64,000 bases of DNA from Cristatella mucedo (taxonomy: Eukaryota; Bryozoa; Phylactolaemata; Cristatellidae). Position numbers and translations under genes: made by a program. Shown in pieces: positions 54,223 to 64,000 of this stretch. The DNA lies in assembly GCA_009760855.2 (NCBI GenBank), contig WPIO01000055.1, forward strand, positions 2,148,501 through 2,212,500. Reading direction: 5' to 3'. Each line of letters begins with the position of its first letter. Position 1 is the first letter of the stretch. Below the pieces are notes generated by a model. It worked only from the letters and a program-made list of their open reading frames with translations, did no database searches and had not been told where the DNA came from.

Positions 54223-54429
54223 ACTCTGGACGGCTTGGCTCTGAGCACGATCAAAATCCAAGATCTGAGACAACTGATGGGCATCGTCTCGCAGGAGCCG
54301 CTGCTTTTCGACACGACCATAGCAGAGAACATAGCCTACGGTGACAACACGCGTCACGTGCCAATTTCAGAGATAATAGAGGCCGCAAGGAATGCCAACA
54401 TCCACGAGTTCATCAGCAGCCTACCGCAG
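54223..54429 (+). CDS. ABCB1-like: ABCB exon 21: NBD2 Q-loop and helical subdomain
   Basis: The acceptor is GGTGCTTGTAG. The exon encodes TLDGLALSTIKIQDLRQLMG, then IVSQEPLLFDTTIAENIAYG with the Q-loop Gln at recognised residue 1204, and ANIHEFISSLPQ. Its boundaries coincide with those of exon 9 in the first half (before the K/T-LDG strand and after LPQ). The 207 bp exon is phase 0 at both ends. Recognised residues 1181-1249. Confidence 0.98.
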
Positions 54430-54604
54430 GTACAACTTTTGCCCTTCAACATTCGTCGTGAAAGGAAAAAACTACGTAAAAAACGGAAAAAACTCTTCCG
54501 CTGTTTGCCCCTAGTGATCCTGATCTTGAGAGAAGTGGAGTTGCTTAAAGGTTAGCCGAGACGTTCCTCAGAAAAGGTTGTTGCGTGCAAATTCATTGAA
54601 CAAT

Positions 54605-54668
54605 GTATTAATTAATAACATATTTGAATAGCACCTTTAGAAAACTTCATATATTTGAGGCACTGCAT
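54605..54668 (-). mobile_element. SINE2/LINE-B-type hairpin relic
   Basis: ATATTTGAATAGCACCTTTAGAAAACTTCATATATTTGAGGCACTGCATATG. Confidence 0.5.
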
Positions 54669-55039
54669 ATGAACGAGAACGGAATTATATCAATCAGTTA
54701 GTGATAACAAAATACAAAATATGTGTGCCATGCTCAGCTATGTAAAGGAAAAGTTGCAGAGTTGGAGCAAAAGCTACAGACAAGACAGGTGGGCTGCACA
54801 AACTTCATTTAGGTATAGGCTGGCGCAACAGTGAAATTCTCTATGTTAATCAGTGGAGAGTTCCACCTTCGTATGCCTAAAAAAGTATGCAAGATCTCCA
54901 AATGGCTTAAAGTGCCGAGTCAACAGCCTAGCTACGACCGGCCGTTGCCTAGCTACGACATCATTCAAGGGTAAAACGTCGTCGTGCATTTAGCACGACG
55001 ACGACTAGTTTCAAGCAGCTAGTATTTACTAGTGTTTTC
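54669..55039 (+). other. ABCB intron 21, unclassified part
   Basis: Faint reverse similarity to LINE-B may exist at 54840-54930 (GAGAGTTCCACC..GTATGC). Nothing firm was recognised. Confidence 0.4.
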
Positions 55040-55182
55040 CTATTTATGGGTATGGCAAATCTGCTGCTACCTTTGATCATGCTTCCTTTATAGTATATTT
55101 AAAGTGCCTAGAAAGACATTAAGTTATCTGCGGAAACTTTTACACATGTATTATTATTATTATTGTTATTATTATTATTAAG
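55040..55182 (+). mobile_element. LINE-B 3' end (short)
   Basis: CTGCTACCTTTGATCATGCTTCC..TTAAAGTGCCTAGAAAGACATTAAGTTATCTGCGG with (ATT)n tail. Confidence 0.72.
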
Positions 55183-55385
55183 ATACCCTGAAGCAAGCCT
55201 AATTAGCTTACGGAAGCTGTTGATGAGAGACTCTCACCACTTGCCTTGTCTACCCGTTGACTCAAGCTTTCAACTGGTAGAATTGTACGCCGAACCTCGT
55301 GACCGCAATTGCCTCGAAGTTTTTGCAAGCTCGAATATTGGACAGCACGCAATTCCGACTTCTGACTTCGCGTCGACCGTTGCAG

Positions 55386-55532
55386 GGCTACGACACGCAC
55401 GTCGGTGACAAGGGCACGCAGCTCAGCGGTGGCCAGAAGCAACGCATAGCGATAGCTCGAGCGCTCGTGCGCAACCCGCGAGTGCTGCTCCTCGACGAAG
55501 CGACGTCGGCGCTAGACGCCGAGAGCGAAAAG
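55386..55532 (+). CDS. ABCB1-like: ABCB exon 22: NBD2 signature, Walker B and D-loop
   Basis: The exon runs from GACCGTTGCAG to a GTCAGT donor. It encodes [20 protein letters not shown], then [17 protein letters not shown]. The signature LSGGQ (1262-1266), catalytic Glu1287 and the SALD D-loop are present. It ends upstream of VVQEALE, unlike the corresponding exon of NBD1, which includes that helix. Recognised residues 1250-1298. Confidence 0.98.
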
Positions 55533-55663
55533 GTCAGTCGAGGTCGCTTTGATCTTTCGCATGCAGCATTTCCGGAAAGCCAAGAGCCTATTCGTCATAA
55601 GGATCGCGCTTTTTCGTCGGCCAGGATTTCGGTGCTGTCAGGAAAAGCATGCATACGTACATA

Positions 55664-55742
55664 CGTGTGTGTGTGTGTGTGTGCTTGTGTTGTGTGTGTG
55701 CGCGCGCACGTGTGTGTGTGCGTGCGTGAGTGCGTGTGTGGG
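55664..55742. repeat. (GT)n/(GC)n microsatellite
   Basis: GTGTGTGTG, GTTGTGTGTGTGCGCGCGC and GTGTGCGTGCG blocks in ABCB intron 22. Confidence 0.94.
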
Positions 55743-56166
55743 ATGCATATAAATTTCAGAACATCCCCATGTTCCGTATACGTATCTCAATGACGATCCT
55801 CTATCCGCAATATCCCAATAAATCTCATTTCGTTAGAATGATTCTCATTTCGTAAGACGATTATTAAATAGTTTTTTGAAATAAATACGTGGATGAGTTT
55901 CACGTTTCTTCCTACACAGATTTTGCTTTATAAGAAGAACTAAAAAGAACTTTACTTTACTCGCGAAGAACTCTTAGCTTGGCAGTTAGTTGAGTGGGCT
56001 CATCGACTACTACAATAGTGACATTGTGACTTCCGGAATACAATGACTCGTTATTTACTAGTGAATCCTGAGGAAAAAAAAACATTCCATCTTTAAAATC
56101 TGATTAGCAGAACGCTTGGTGTAAAAAGAAACTCCAATCGCTACTGCACGAATTTCGCTGGGCAGT
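55743..56166 (+). other. ABCB intron 22, unclassified part
   Basis: AT-rich, no recognised feature. Confidence 0.5.
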
Positions 56167-56167
56167 C

Positions 56168-56338
56168 CGTTATAAAATCATTTGTATAATGCCCCAAGAG
56201 AACTTAATCTCTATTCAGGCGCTTCACATGTGCCACGGGCCTCGAGCCCACGACCTCGGCCGTCAGATGCATTCAGTTTGACACCTCGGTCGTTAGAGGC
56301 GAGCACCTTAACCACTGGGCCAAACCGGCACGACGATG
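56168..56338 (-). mobile_element. SINE2 copy
   Basis: In reverse: CGGTTTGGCCCAGTGGTTAAGGTGCTCGCC head, a duplicated CGAGGTGTCAAACTG..CCGAGGTCGTGGGCTCGAGGCCC segment and the hairpin tail TGAATAGAGATTAAGTTCTCTTGGGGC. Confidence 0.87.
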
Positions 56339-56367
56339 GTTTGGCTTCCACTCGATCTTCTTAGGCA

Positions 56368-56370
56368 GGC

Positions 56371-56453
<83 letters not shown>

Positions 56454-56488
56454 GTGACAGACAGACAGACAGACAGACAGACAGAGTG
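56368..56488. repeat. (CAGA)n microsatellite
   Basis: About 30 CAGA units with two AGTGACAG interruptions, next to SINE2. Confidence 0.97.
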
Positions 56489-56646
56489 ACAGAGTGAGAA
56501 AGCTCGTTCGCTGTGGCTCGATTCATTTAGATTCCGATTAGCGTTGCTGCTGGGGACCAATGCCCGCCTTTCTGCCGCCGTCGAGCGCGACGCTAAATGC
56601 GGCGAGATCAGCGATAGTCACGTGTCTGCGTCACGCGTTCGCTTAG

Positions 56647-56838
56647 GTGGTGCAAGAAGCGCTGGAGAACGCCCAGAGAGGTCGCACGTGCATCGTCATC
56701 GCTCATCGACTGTCGACGGTCAAGGACGCCGATAGGATAGCAGTCATTCATCACGGTCAGGTGGCGGAAATCGGCACGCACGACGAGCTTCTCGCCAGGG
56801 GGAAGCTCTACTACAAGCTGGTCAACGCGCAGCTCTGA
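56647..56838 (+). CDS. ABCB1-like: ABCB exon 23: NBD2 H-loop, C-terminus and stop
   Basis: The acceptor is TTCGCTTAG. The exon encodes [20 protein letters not shown] with the H-loop His at recognised residue 1318, then [17 protein letters not shown] and the end [12 protein letters not shown] followed by TGA at 56836-56838. The protein stops a few residues after the NBD core, as is usual for P-glycoproteins. Recognised residues 1299-1361. Confidence 0.98.
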   Translation: MVQEALENAQRGRTCIVIAHRLSTVKDADRIAVIHHGQVAEIGTHDELLARGKLYYKLVNAQL

Positions 56839-57738
56839 CATTCCCCCACCCACCCCGAGCTCTGACGCGCGACCGAGACGTCAGAGCACAGGGGCCGCCC
56901 TGGCGTCATGAGCACCACCTGGCGTCGTGTTCGTGGCGAGCGAAGCGGCTCTCGGCGGGACCGGCCTGGCCTGGCTGACGTACAGAGCCCTCAAAGTAGC
57001 TTCGAATCGAATTCGACCACTACGCTACGCGAGAGATGCCGCCGCCCGATCCTACCAACCGCTAGCACGGCTCTCGCGATTTCGCAAGCGGCCATTTTTA
57101 TGTTGCCCATAACCTAAGCCCTGCGACATATTGCGGCCCATGGCGCCGCGAGTCGCTGACGAGCGACGGTCGGGAATTCTTCGTAAGAGTTTCGAAATTG
57201 ACTGGAGCGTTGGACGTAAACGTCTCAGCACAGCTTTTGCTGCTAGCTTTCGCCGTTTTTTGTCACGTGACGAAGCTTCCTTGGCGCTCTCTACGCCGGC
57301 TCTTGACAAACGGCGACGTTTCAACGAGAATGCGCGAGAATTTTCCTTCTAAGCAGAAGTGCTTTTCGAGACAACAGAGTGAGCTCGAATTCTGCCATTC
57401 TGTCAGTCCGCCTGTCTGTCTGCGTAGCCTGTGTTTTAGAAAATGCAGGTCCTGCAATGCAGGCATTCTCGGCGCCCGCACCGACACCTATTTATTTGGG
57501 ATTTTTCACAATCCACAATATTCAAGCTCGAAAGTGGATCTCCTTGATTCCCAGCAGTCTGCAGCATTCCCATTCCAGCGCATAACATTCCCAGCGGAGG
57601 TTCTGCAGCACCTTCTGCAGCGTCTTTTGACGACGCGACTTTCTGAGAGGGAAACGTCGGGCAGGTTTCGGGACGCGACACTGCGACCTAGGAAATCCGT
57701 GGCGAGAACGATTGCATAACCATGCACCAATAAATAAA
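56839..57738 (+). other. likely 3' untranslated region and polyadenylation signal of the ABCB gene
   Basis: No further exon of the transporter is possible after the TGA. Two overlapping AATAAA hexamers lie at 57729-57734 and 57733-57738, giving a 3' UTR of roughly 900 bp. The stretch is GC-rich at first and carries no recognised repeat. The cleavage site is inferred. Confidence 0.5.
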
Positions 57739-58004
57739 AATAACGCATAGCCGTGCGCTATATTTTGCTTCGTCGGACGCGGCGGCGCTCGGACGCCCCA
57801 TCGGAAAGCTACTCTACTGCTCTGCTCCGGGGTGGGGGTCTAGGTCCGTGGGTCCTTTGGGGGGGGGCTTCAAACGGCTTAACGGCTTGTGGTGGCTACT
57901 ACAGCTTGAAGAACCCGTTGGAATTATTGACGCTGTCGGACCTCGTGGAAATTGAAAAAGCTATTCCCAATAAGCACCGATGCTAATGTATTTTTTTCAG
58001 CGTG
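57739..58004. other. sequence downstream of the ABCB gene
   Basis: GC-rich block with G homopolymers (57829-57868). No gene recognised. Confidence 0.45.
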
Positions 58005-58160
58005 CATAAGCACACAAATACAGACATCTAGTGCTTGAATAACTCAATCTCGTTTTGGGCACTGTATATACTGTAAAGGGAGCATAACCGTATGGTTATT
58101 GGTAACATGCATAGCGTCAACATGCATCATAGGGTTAATGATAACTTGCACAGCATTAAA
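58005..58160 (-). mobile_element. LINE-B 3' end (degenerate)
   Basis: CAATCTCGTTTTGGGCACTGTATATACTGTAAAGGGAGCATAACCGTATGGTTATTGGTAACATGCAT and TAGGGTTAATGATAACTTGCACAGC mirror the reverse 3' UTR. Confidence 0.6.
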
Positions 58161-58347
58161 TACTTACACATGTATATGTACAAAATACTTACTAATACAA
58201 GTCCGCGATCAAAGAGAAAAACTAGCAAGAACTGCTCCTTGGCTGCAGACTATGGGGACAAGACTGACACACTCGTGCCGCCCTTGGTTTCACCAACGTA
58301 CGTATGTATATACATATTAATGTATGTACACACATTAATACTCCCCG

Positions 58348-58374
58348 CATATATATATATATATATATATATCA
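58348..58374. repeat. (AT)n microsatellite
   Basis: About 13 AT units. Confidence 0.9.
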
Positions 58375-58439
58375 ATATTGTATTACACCAATATTTAATA
58401 TACATATATTGATGACATCTGCACATAGAAAGCCGCAAA

Positions 58440-59510
58440 CTTTCTTGAATTGAATTATGGCAAAACCAAATTACTAGTTATGGGAAAACCAATTGTGATT
58501 CAGAAATTGGAAAGGTTAAAGCTCAAAATTGGCTTTGCTAGCGTATCTCCTGTTGAATCTGCACAGTATCTAGGTGTCCTTGTCCAAAGAGACCATTCAT
58601 AAGACGACCATATTAGCTCCACAATCAAGTCTACCTACTTTCACCTACATAACGTTGTTTCAATTCGGGTTTATTTAGACAGTGATACCGCAGCTAAATA
58701 GTTGAATACATTTGGGACATCACGTCCCGACTTGTGTAACTCACTGCTTGCTGGTCTACCGGCTATTATTATTATTATTATTAATAATGACATCCCGTCT
58801 TGACTTCTGTAACTCACTGCTTGCTGGTCTACCGGCCAGCTCACTCAGGCGCTTACAGCTGGTGCCAAACTCTGCACCTAGGCTTGTCTGTCGCGAGCGT
58901 CGCAGTTGCCAACATCACACCACTTCTCGCCAACCTACACTGGCTCCCAATCAAGTAGATCATCAACTTCAAAGTGTTGCTACCAACATTCAGGTCCCTT
59001 CATTCTTTGGCTCCAGTCTATCTACTAGATCTACTCCCCCACTAGGCTAAGCATCGTACCGCCCGCTTTTTGGAATCTAATTGTTTATCGCACAAATCAT
59101 ACAAATCTCAAATCATTTGATGACCGGTTTAGCTTTAGTTCATATGCTCTCAAAGCCTGGAACTCAGTTTCGATTTGCGTTACGACATTCCCCGACTTGA
59201 CTTACATTTACAAAAACGTAAAAACGCATCTATTTAACACAGCATTTAGTGGGTCCATTTGATTGTCCTTTATTTGCTTATGCGTGCTGACACTGTGCAT
59301 GCTGCCACTAACCATACTTGCATGCTGACCCTGTGCATTTCAACCCTGACCACGCTATTCTTGTTGTTCACTGGAAATGCTACTACTAACCACTCGATCG
59401 GGTTTCCTTTGAAGCAAATGGAAATTGCCTAGAAATATATTGCGTTCCCTGAGGGCGTTTTAGCCAATGTATTATTATTATTATTATTACATTATTTTTA
59501 TTATTATTAC
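58440..59510 (+). mobile_element. LINE-B, 3' third with internal duplication
   Basis: It begins near the RT segment FLELNYGKTKLLVMGKPIVIQKLERLKLKIG, continues through TSRLDFCNSLLAGLPASSLRRLQ, and reaches the 3' UTR and (ATT)n at 59470. A 46-bp coding segment is duplicated around an (ATT)7 tract at 58717-58835. Frame-broken. Confidence 0.88.
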
Positions 59511-59559
59511 ATTTTCTATCCATGGCGTATATTAGGACTGCCCGACGCAGTGGCTGACT

Positions 59560-59962
59560 AAATTCTTAATAGCCCCTCGAGTTTGTCTATGCTGGACTAC
59601 ACGTATTCCGTTTCGGATAGGCTGACGATAAACGCCACTAAGCGTCTTCAGCTGACGAAGAATGTGGCTGCAAGGCTAAGCATGACACTCCAAAGAGGTT
59701 CAGCCACGTGTCTCCTTCGCTGTGCAAGCCGCAATGGCTACCGGTCAATCAATGTATACCAAGTGAAGTTCTCACTCTTACCCATAAGGCCCGCCACGGC
59801 TTGGCTTCTCTGCACTCAGCTGAACCCGTTTCAGCCTCCTCGTGCCCTCTGGTACACTGTGGACAGTAAATTAGCCGCTCCATGAAATTTCTTAAAGACT
59901 GTTAGTGACAGAAGATTTTTCTCTGCAGTTCCTAGGAAAATTCTTAAGCAGAGACATTCTTC
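59560..59962 (+). mobile_element. LINE-A fragment
   Basis: LTKNVAARLSMTLQRGSATCL, THKARHGLASLHSAE and FQPPRALWYTVDSKLAAP in shifted frames, then GTGACAGAAGATTTTTCTCTGCAGTTCCTAG. It ends at a SINE1. Confidence 0.75.
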
Positions 59963-59964
59963 TC

Positions 59965-60143
59965 TCATAAATAAAATGAATCCTAGCTGATTGAACAGCT
60001 TCTTTTTGTACAGCGACAGTAGAGCCTTTACGGCTATCACCACCGCTTGCAGTGGCGATAAAGAATCGCCCACCGCAGGAATCGAACCCACGACCTCGGG
60101 ACCGATGTCGTGAAAGCAACCACCTTACCTAGTGTGCCATCAT
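59965..60143 (-). mobile_element. SINE1, near full length
   Basis: The (TTTA)-type tail on the minus strand starts at 59968, then the body in reverse and the head ATGGCACACTAGGTAAGGTGG at 60143-60115. B box GGGTTCGATTCCTG intact. Confidence 0.9.
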
Positions 60144-60231
60144 ATATAGCCAATCGCAGCACTTCCTTTCCTGGGCTACTACTGTCATATTACTCACTTA
60201 CTCAACTGTCCTCTCGTCTCAGCGATGCGTT

Positions 60232-60415
60232 GCACTTTAATAATAGTAAAAATAAATTTGCATAGAGCCCTCAGAGAGCTTAAGCTCTTTGTAGGCACTT
60301 TAAATTTATTGCACAGGAAGTATGATCAAGTGGCTAATGGCAGCATGCTAATAGACAACAAGCATAAAATGGTTAGGTGCGGCATGCATAGAGTCACGTG
60401 CAAATATGGTTACAA
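60232..60415 (-). mobile_element. LINE-B 3' end
   Basis: AATTTGCATAGAGCCCTCAGAGAGCTTAAGCTCTTTGTAGGCACTTTAAATTTATTGCACAGG then the reverse 3' UTR. Confidence 0.75.
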
Positions 60416-60916
60416 TAACAATAATAACAATGACAACGTTCCCATCGTTTTTTGAAATGAAGTCAATTGGCTCCAACCGAAAGATGCAACCAAGAGACGT
60501 TCAGGCTTCGAGTCCTCCATAATACATATATGTATGTGTGTGTATAAAAAATATATAAAAAATACACATATATCATGCAACCCATGCTACGAAAGCGGAA
60601 ATCGACTATAACTCGGCGGTGAGAAGCTCGAATATTGACAGAATATTGAAGTATAAGGTCGGTATAATTTACCCACAAAATGTCATGCACTTGTGACGCT
60701 CTCGCGTCCTCCTGTAAAAGGGCTGCTAAAGACGCTGCAAGCCGCCACTGCGGCAATCCACTCGAATCCGCAGCAAATCCGCGGGCGGCATCCAAATGCC
60801 GATGAATGCCGGCGAAGCTCCACTCGTGAGCAAAATCTAAAAGCGCGATATGCTGGCGATGTATGCTAATGAAGCCGTCGCGAGAAAGTGTCTCTCTCAC
60901 ACTCTCTCTTGACGGC
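60416..60916. other. unclassified sequence
   Basis: Minus-strand frame open from 60900 to 60463 without a recognisable domain. I see no supported gene. Confidence 0.4.
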
Positions 60917-60959
60917 TCAGTATATATCTATATATCTATATCTATCTATATATCTATCT

Positions 60960-61039
<80 letters not shown>

Positions 61040-61040
61040 G
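60917..61040. repeat. (TATC)n-(TC)n-(AT)n compound microsatellite
   Basis: Three consecutive repeat types directly upstream of the LINE-B copy. Confidence 0.95.
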
Positions 61041-61084
61041 GGAAGCTCCACTTTGGATTGCATAATAAACTACTCAAGTTTTTA

Positions 61085-62655
61085 AGTGCATTCATCCCAA
61101 AAGTGACGATAGAATCAGAATCAGCAGAATCAGAATCATACCAGCTAAACTCATATATCGAAACCTCACACCTTGCTAGTAAGTTCCAGTCCAGCTTTAG
61201 AGCTAATCACTCCACAGAGTCAGCATTGCTTCGGGTATACAACGATCAACTTAGGAATGCAGACATGGGTAGAGTGGCTTTACTTTTTTTGCTCGATCTT
61301 TCGGTAGCTTTTGACACCATCGATCACAAAGTTCTTCTAGAGCGCCTCTCATCTCGCCTGGGCATCACTGGCACTGCTCTGCAGTGGTTCAGGTCCTATC
61401 TCAGTGGGGGACTCCAGAGTATTGACGTGAATGGACATAGATTATCTGAAGTACCTCTGAAATATGGAGTACCTCAGGGCTCCGTGCTAGGTCCGGTTCT
61501 TTTCACGGTTTATACTCTCTTTCTTGCTGATGTGATTGCCAAGCACAATCTAGGCTTTCACTTCTATGCGGATGACACTCAGTTGTACCTTTGCTTTGAT
61601 CCCTCCCAGCCTTCGAGCACCTCAAATTCTCTAACTCACTTGCTGCATGCATTAAAGGCATCCGCACATGGATGGCAGCAAATTTTCTAAAACTAAACGA
61701 TGATAAAACTAACTTACTAGTTATGGGCAAACCCAGTGTGATTCAGAAATTGGAAAGGCTGAAGCTCAAAATTGGCTCTGCCAGCATATCTCCTGTCGAA
61801 TCAGCTCAAAATCTAGGTGTCATATTCCAAAGCGACCTCTCGTTAGACGACAATATCAGCTCCACGGTCAAATCTGCCTATTTTCAGCTTCATAATATTA
61901 CTAAAATTCGGGCTTGTTTAGATGAGGATACCACGTCTAAATTGGTCCATGCATTCGTGACATCACGTCTCGACTTCTGCAATTCACTGCTTACCGGCCT
62001 ACCAGCATGTGCGATCAGGCGATTGCAGCTTGTGCAAAACTCCGCAGCTAGGCTTGTCTGTCGTGAGCGTCGCAGCTGCCATATCACACCACTTCTCGCC
62101 GACCTGCATTGGCTACCAGTCAAACAACGGATTGACTTCAAGATTTTGTCGCTCACTTGTAGGTCCCTTCGTTCTTTGGCTCCCGCTCCCTATCACATAT
62201 ACACCCCCACCAGGCTAAGCATCCTACCACCCGCTTTTCGGAATCTAGCTGTTTACCAATACTTCTCACAAACCTCAAATCCTTTGGAGACCGTGCATTT
62301 AGTTCGTATGCTCCCAAAGCCTGGAACTCCCTCCCGACCTGCGTCAGAACATCCCCTGACCTGACCACATTTAAAAGGAACTTAAAAACACACCTATTTA
62401 GGACAACATTTAGTGGGTCCCTGTGATTCGTCCTTCACGTGCTTATGCGTGCTGACACTGTGCATGCTGCCACTGACCACATTTGCATGCTGATCCTGTG
62501 CATGTCACCCCTAACCATGTTATTCATCTTGTTTGTTTTTCAAGCATGACTTTTTAGTTGCGTTTCCCTTTGCAGCGGGTGTGAAGCGCCTAGAAAGAGA
62601 TTGAGTTCTCTGAGGGCGCTCTATCAAGTACATTATTATTATTATTATTATTATT
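61085..62655 (+). mobile_element. LINE-B, longest copy with reverse transcriptase core
   Basis: It encodes RT motifs in order: [40 protein letters not shown] (first catalytic Asp), GVPQGSVLGPVLF, FYADDTQLYL (the catalytic Asp pair) and, after a frameshift near 61650, MAANFLKLNDDKTNLLVMGK to the C-terminus. The 3' UTR, hairpin and (ATT)8 end it. It is 5'-truncated within the RT and inactive. Confidence 0.95.
61120..61690 (+). pseudogene. LINE-B reverse transcriptase core, frameshifted
   Basis: This is the continuous open part of the RT. It contains the fingers-palm motifs listed for the parent element, ending early at LHALKASAHGWQQIF because of a frameshift. The correct continuation (CIKGIRTWMAANFLKLNDD) is in the next frame. 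Non-LTR retrotransposon RT of the CR1/L2-like type by motif style; the clade would need a tree. Confidence 0.85.
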
Positions 62656-63725
62656 GTCTGCATTCCTAAGTACGTTGTTGTATACCCAAAGCAATGCTGA
62701 CTCTGTGGAGTGATTAGCTCTAAAGCCAGACTGGAACTTACTAGCAAGGTGTGAGGTTTCGATATACGAGTTTAGCTGGTCCGCCACGACCCGTTCCAGT
62801 GTCTTTGATGGGAATGGTAGAAGGGAGACTGGGCGGTAGTTGCTCAAGTTCTCTTGGTCTAGTGTCGCTTTCTTGGAAAGTGGCCTGACTACAGCTTTTT
62901 TGAAAGGTGCTGGGACATGACCTGAGGCTAATGACATTAATTATGTTAATTAAGCATGGCAGCAGCAGATCAATCCAACGTAGGAGCAGGACAGTGGGAA
63001 TAGGGTCCAGAGGACTTGATACGAGCTTCAGGACTAGATCACTAGTGACCTGCTTAAATGTAGACATTGAGGTGCAGCCAGGAATCGGGGAACAGCATTC
63101 TAGGGGAGATGTCATCGCAGGGATGGACTCCCCGATCATGTCTATCTTCTGCACAAAGAATCGAGAGAAGCGATTGGCTAGACCACAAGGATCATCAGGT
63201 AAGGAGCTAACCTGGGAGCGGTTGAGGAGATGGTTTATCGTCGACATCAGCATTTTTTGATTGTGCATCTGTGATTCAACAACGTTTCTATAGAAGCTAG
63301 ACTTGGCCTTTGCTAGGATCGATTGGTATGACCTACAGTAGTCTTCATATGCCTGTCGATGGACAGTCAGTCCTGATCTTTTGTATGCTATTTCAAGCTT
63401 TCGCTTTTTAGACCTGGCTAGTTTAATGTCTGTGGTAAACCATAGGCCGTCCGGGCGAGGGCGCACAGTGCGCTTTGTCAGAGGTGCAAACTCGTCAGCT
63501 AGTTTCGTGTTGTAGCTATCTACCAATGATCAGATCGGAGGGATGACTGAGCAGCAGAGGTGAAGGAGATATTCTCGCACGGACAGCATCGATGTCAAGG
63601 GTCTTGAGGTTTCGCGATTCACAGGTTGTTGTAGAGGAGGAAGTGGGGGTCACACACTGTAGATTGAATGAGATCTGCATGTGGTCAGATATGCAGGATT
63701 TGGTGCTTCTCCCCTCTGATATATT
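62656..63725 (-). mobile_element. LINE-B, endonuclease end to RT start
   Basis: The minus strand reads DISEGRSTKSCISDHMQISF (SDH motif at the end of an AP-endonuclease-like domain), then the linker (frame 63526-62741: LADEFAPLTKRTVRPRPDGL, RRWI..-type sequence), then [20 protein letters not shown] with a frameshift and [25 protein letters not shown]. It supplies the LINE-B part missing from the copy at 61085. The two meet tail-to-broken-end at 62655. Confidence 0.88.
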
Positions 63726-64000
63726 AATTTCCGCTCACAGCTTAAACCAGGTTTACGACCGGCGAGAGGCGCTGCGAAAGCCGATATGCCGACGAGAAAG
63801 CTTTTATTACTTTTATTTTTTTATTACTTATACTTATATACTAACATTATTTTTATTACTACGCAGTGCGAAAACAAGAGCGAAGTGCGAAGAACGCCGA
63901 GCGTTGCCTAGGCAGCATTGCGCCATTCCGGCGGCGGCCACTATTCTGATCACCGCGTCGGCGCGGCAGCACCGCTCCGAGGCGGCTTCGGCGGGGCGCG
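63726..64000. other. window end, becoming GC-rich
   Basis: After an AT-rich stretch with TTTTATTACTTTTATT units (63803-63865), the last 150 bp are strongly CpG-rich. This may be the 5' region of a neighbouring gene, but no exon can be defined. Confidence 0.35.

Noticed and set aside
54024-54357. Minus-strand open frames opposite exon 21
   Set aside because: They are shadows of the GC-rich coding exon. The plus strand has the conserved NBD2 motifs.
60863-61690. 275-residue host gene
   Set aside because: The first part is microsatellite translation and the rest is the LINE-B reverse transcriptase.

Overview
The window is 64 kb of animal nuclear DNA. It holds one large, intron-rich gene on the + strand, and most of the remaining sequence is retrotransposon and microsatellite debris. 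Short exons bounded by GT..AG introns of 0.2-4.3 kb, non-LTR retrotransposons with (ATT)n tails, tRNA-derived SINEs, a Tigger/pogo DNA transposon and very long dinucleotide arrays all point to a metazoan, most likely a marine invertebrate. The sequence alone does not fix the phylum.

The gene is a full-length ABCB (P-glycoprotein/MDR-type) ABC transporter. I could place 23 coding exons between 6002 and 56838. They splice in phase without a break into 1361 codons ending at a TGA: N-terminal basic tail, TMD1, NBD1, a long charged/Ser-rich linker, TMD2, NBD2. Both nucleotide-binding domains keep the A-loop Tyr, Walker A, Q-loop Gln, LSGGQ signature, Walker B with catalytic Glu, and H-loop His, so the product should be a two-site ATPase exporter in the plasma membrane. 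The start codon and first coding exon were not found with confidence; a CpG-rich stretch (about 5540-6360) just upstream is the best candidate for the 5' end. A polyadenylation signal lies at 57729-57738.

The flanks (1-5500 and 58000-64000) and nearly every intron are filled with copies of two non-LTR families, called LINE-A and LINE-B here, and two tRNA-headed SINE families, SINE1 and SINE2. LINE-A ends in a (TTACA)-type tail and its ORF ends in a Cys/Asn-Ser motif. LINE-B ends in (ATT)n preceded by a conserved hairpin. The nested insertions are clear enough to order in time: SINE1 into LINE-B, LINE-A into SINE2, LINE-B into LINE-B. Intron 2 also carries a degraded but nearly complete Tigger-like transposon (9379-11490), with TIRs and all three catalytic Asp motifs.

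The least expected signal is that LINE-B and SINE2 share the same 3'-terminal hairpin, which suggests SINE2 is mobilised by LINE-B. No second host gene was identified. GC-rich islands at about 21800-22400, 52000-53150 and 63850-64000 are the places where one could start.
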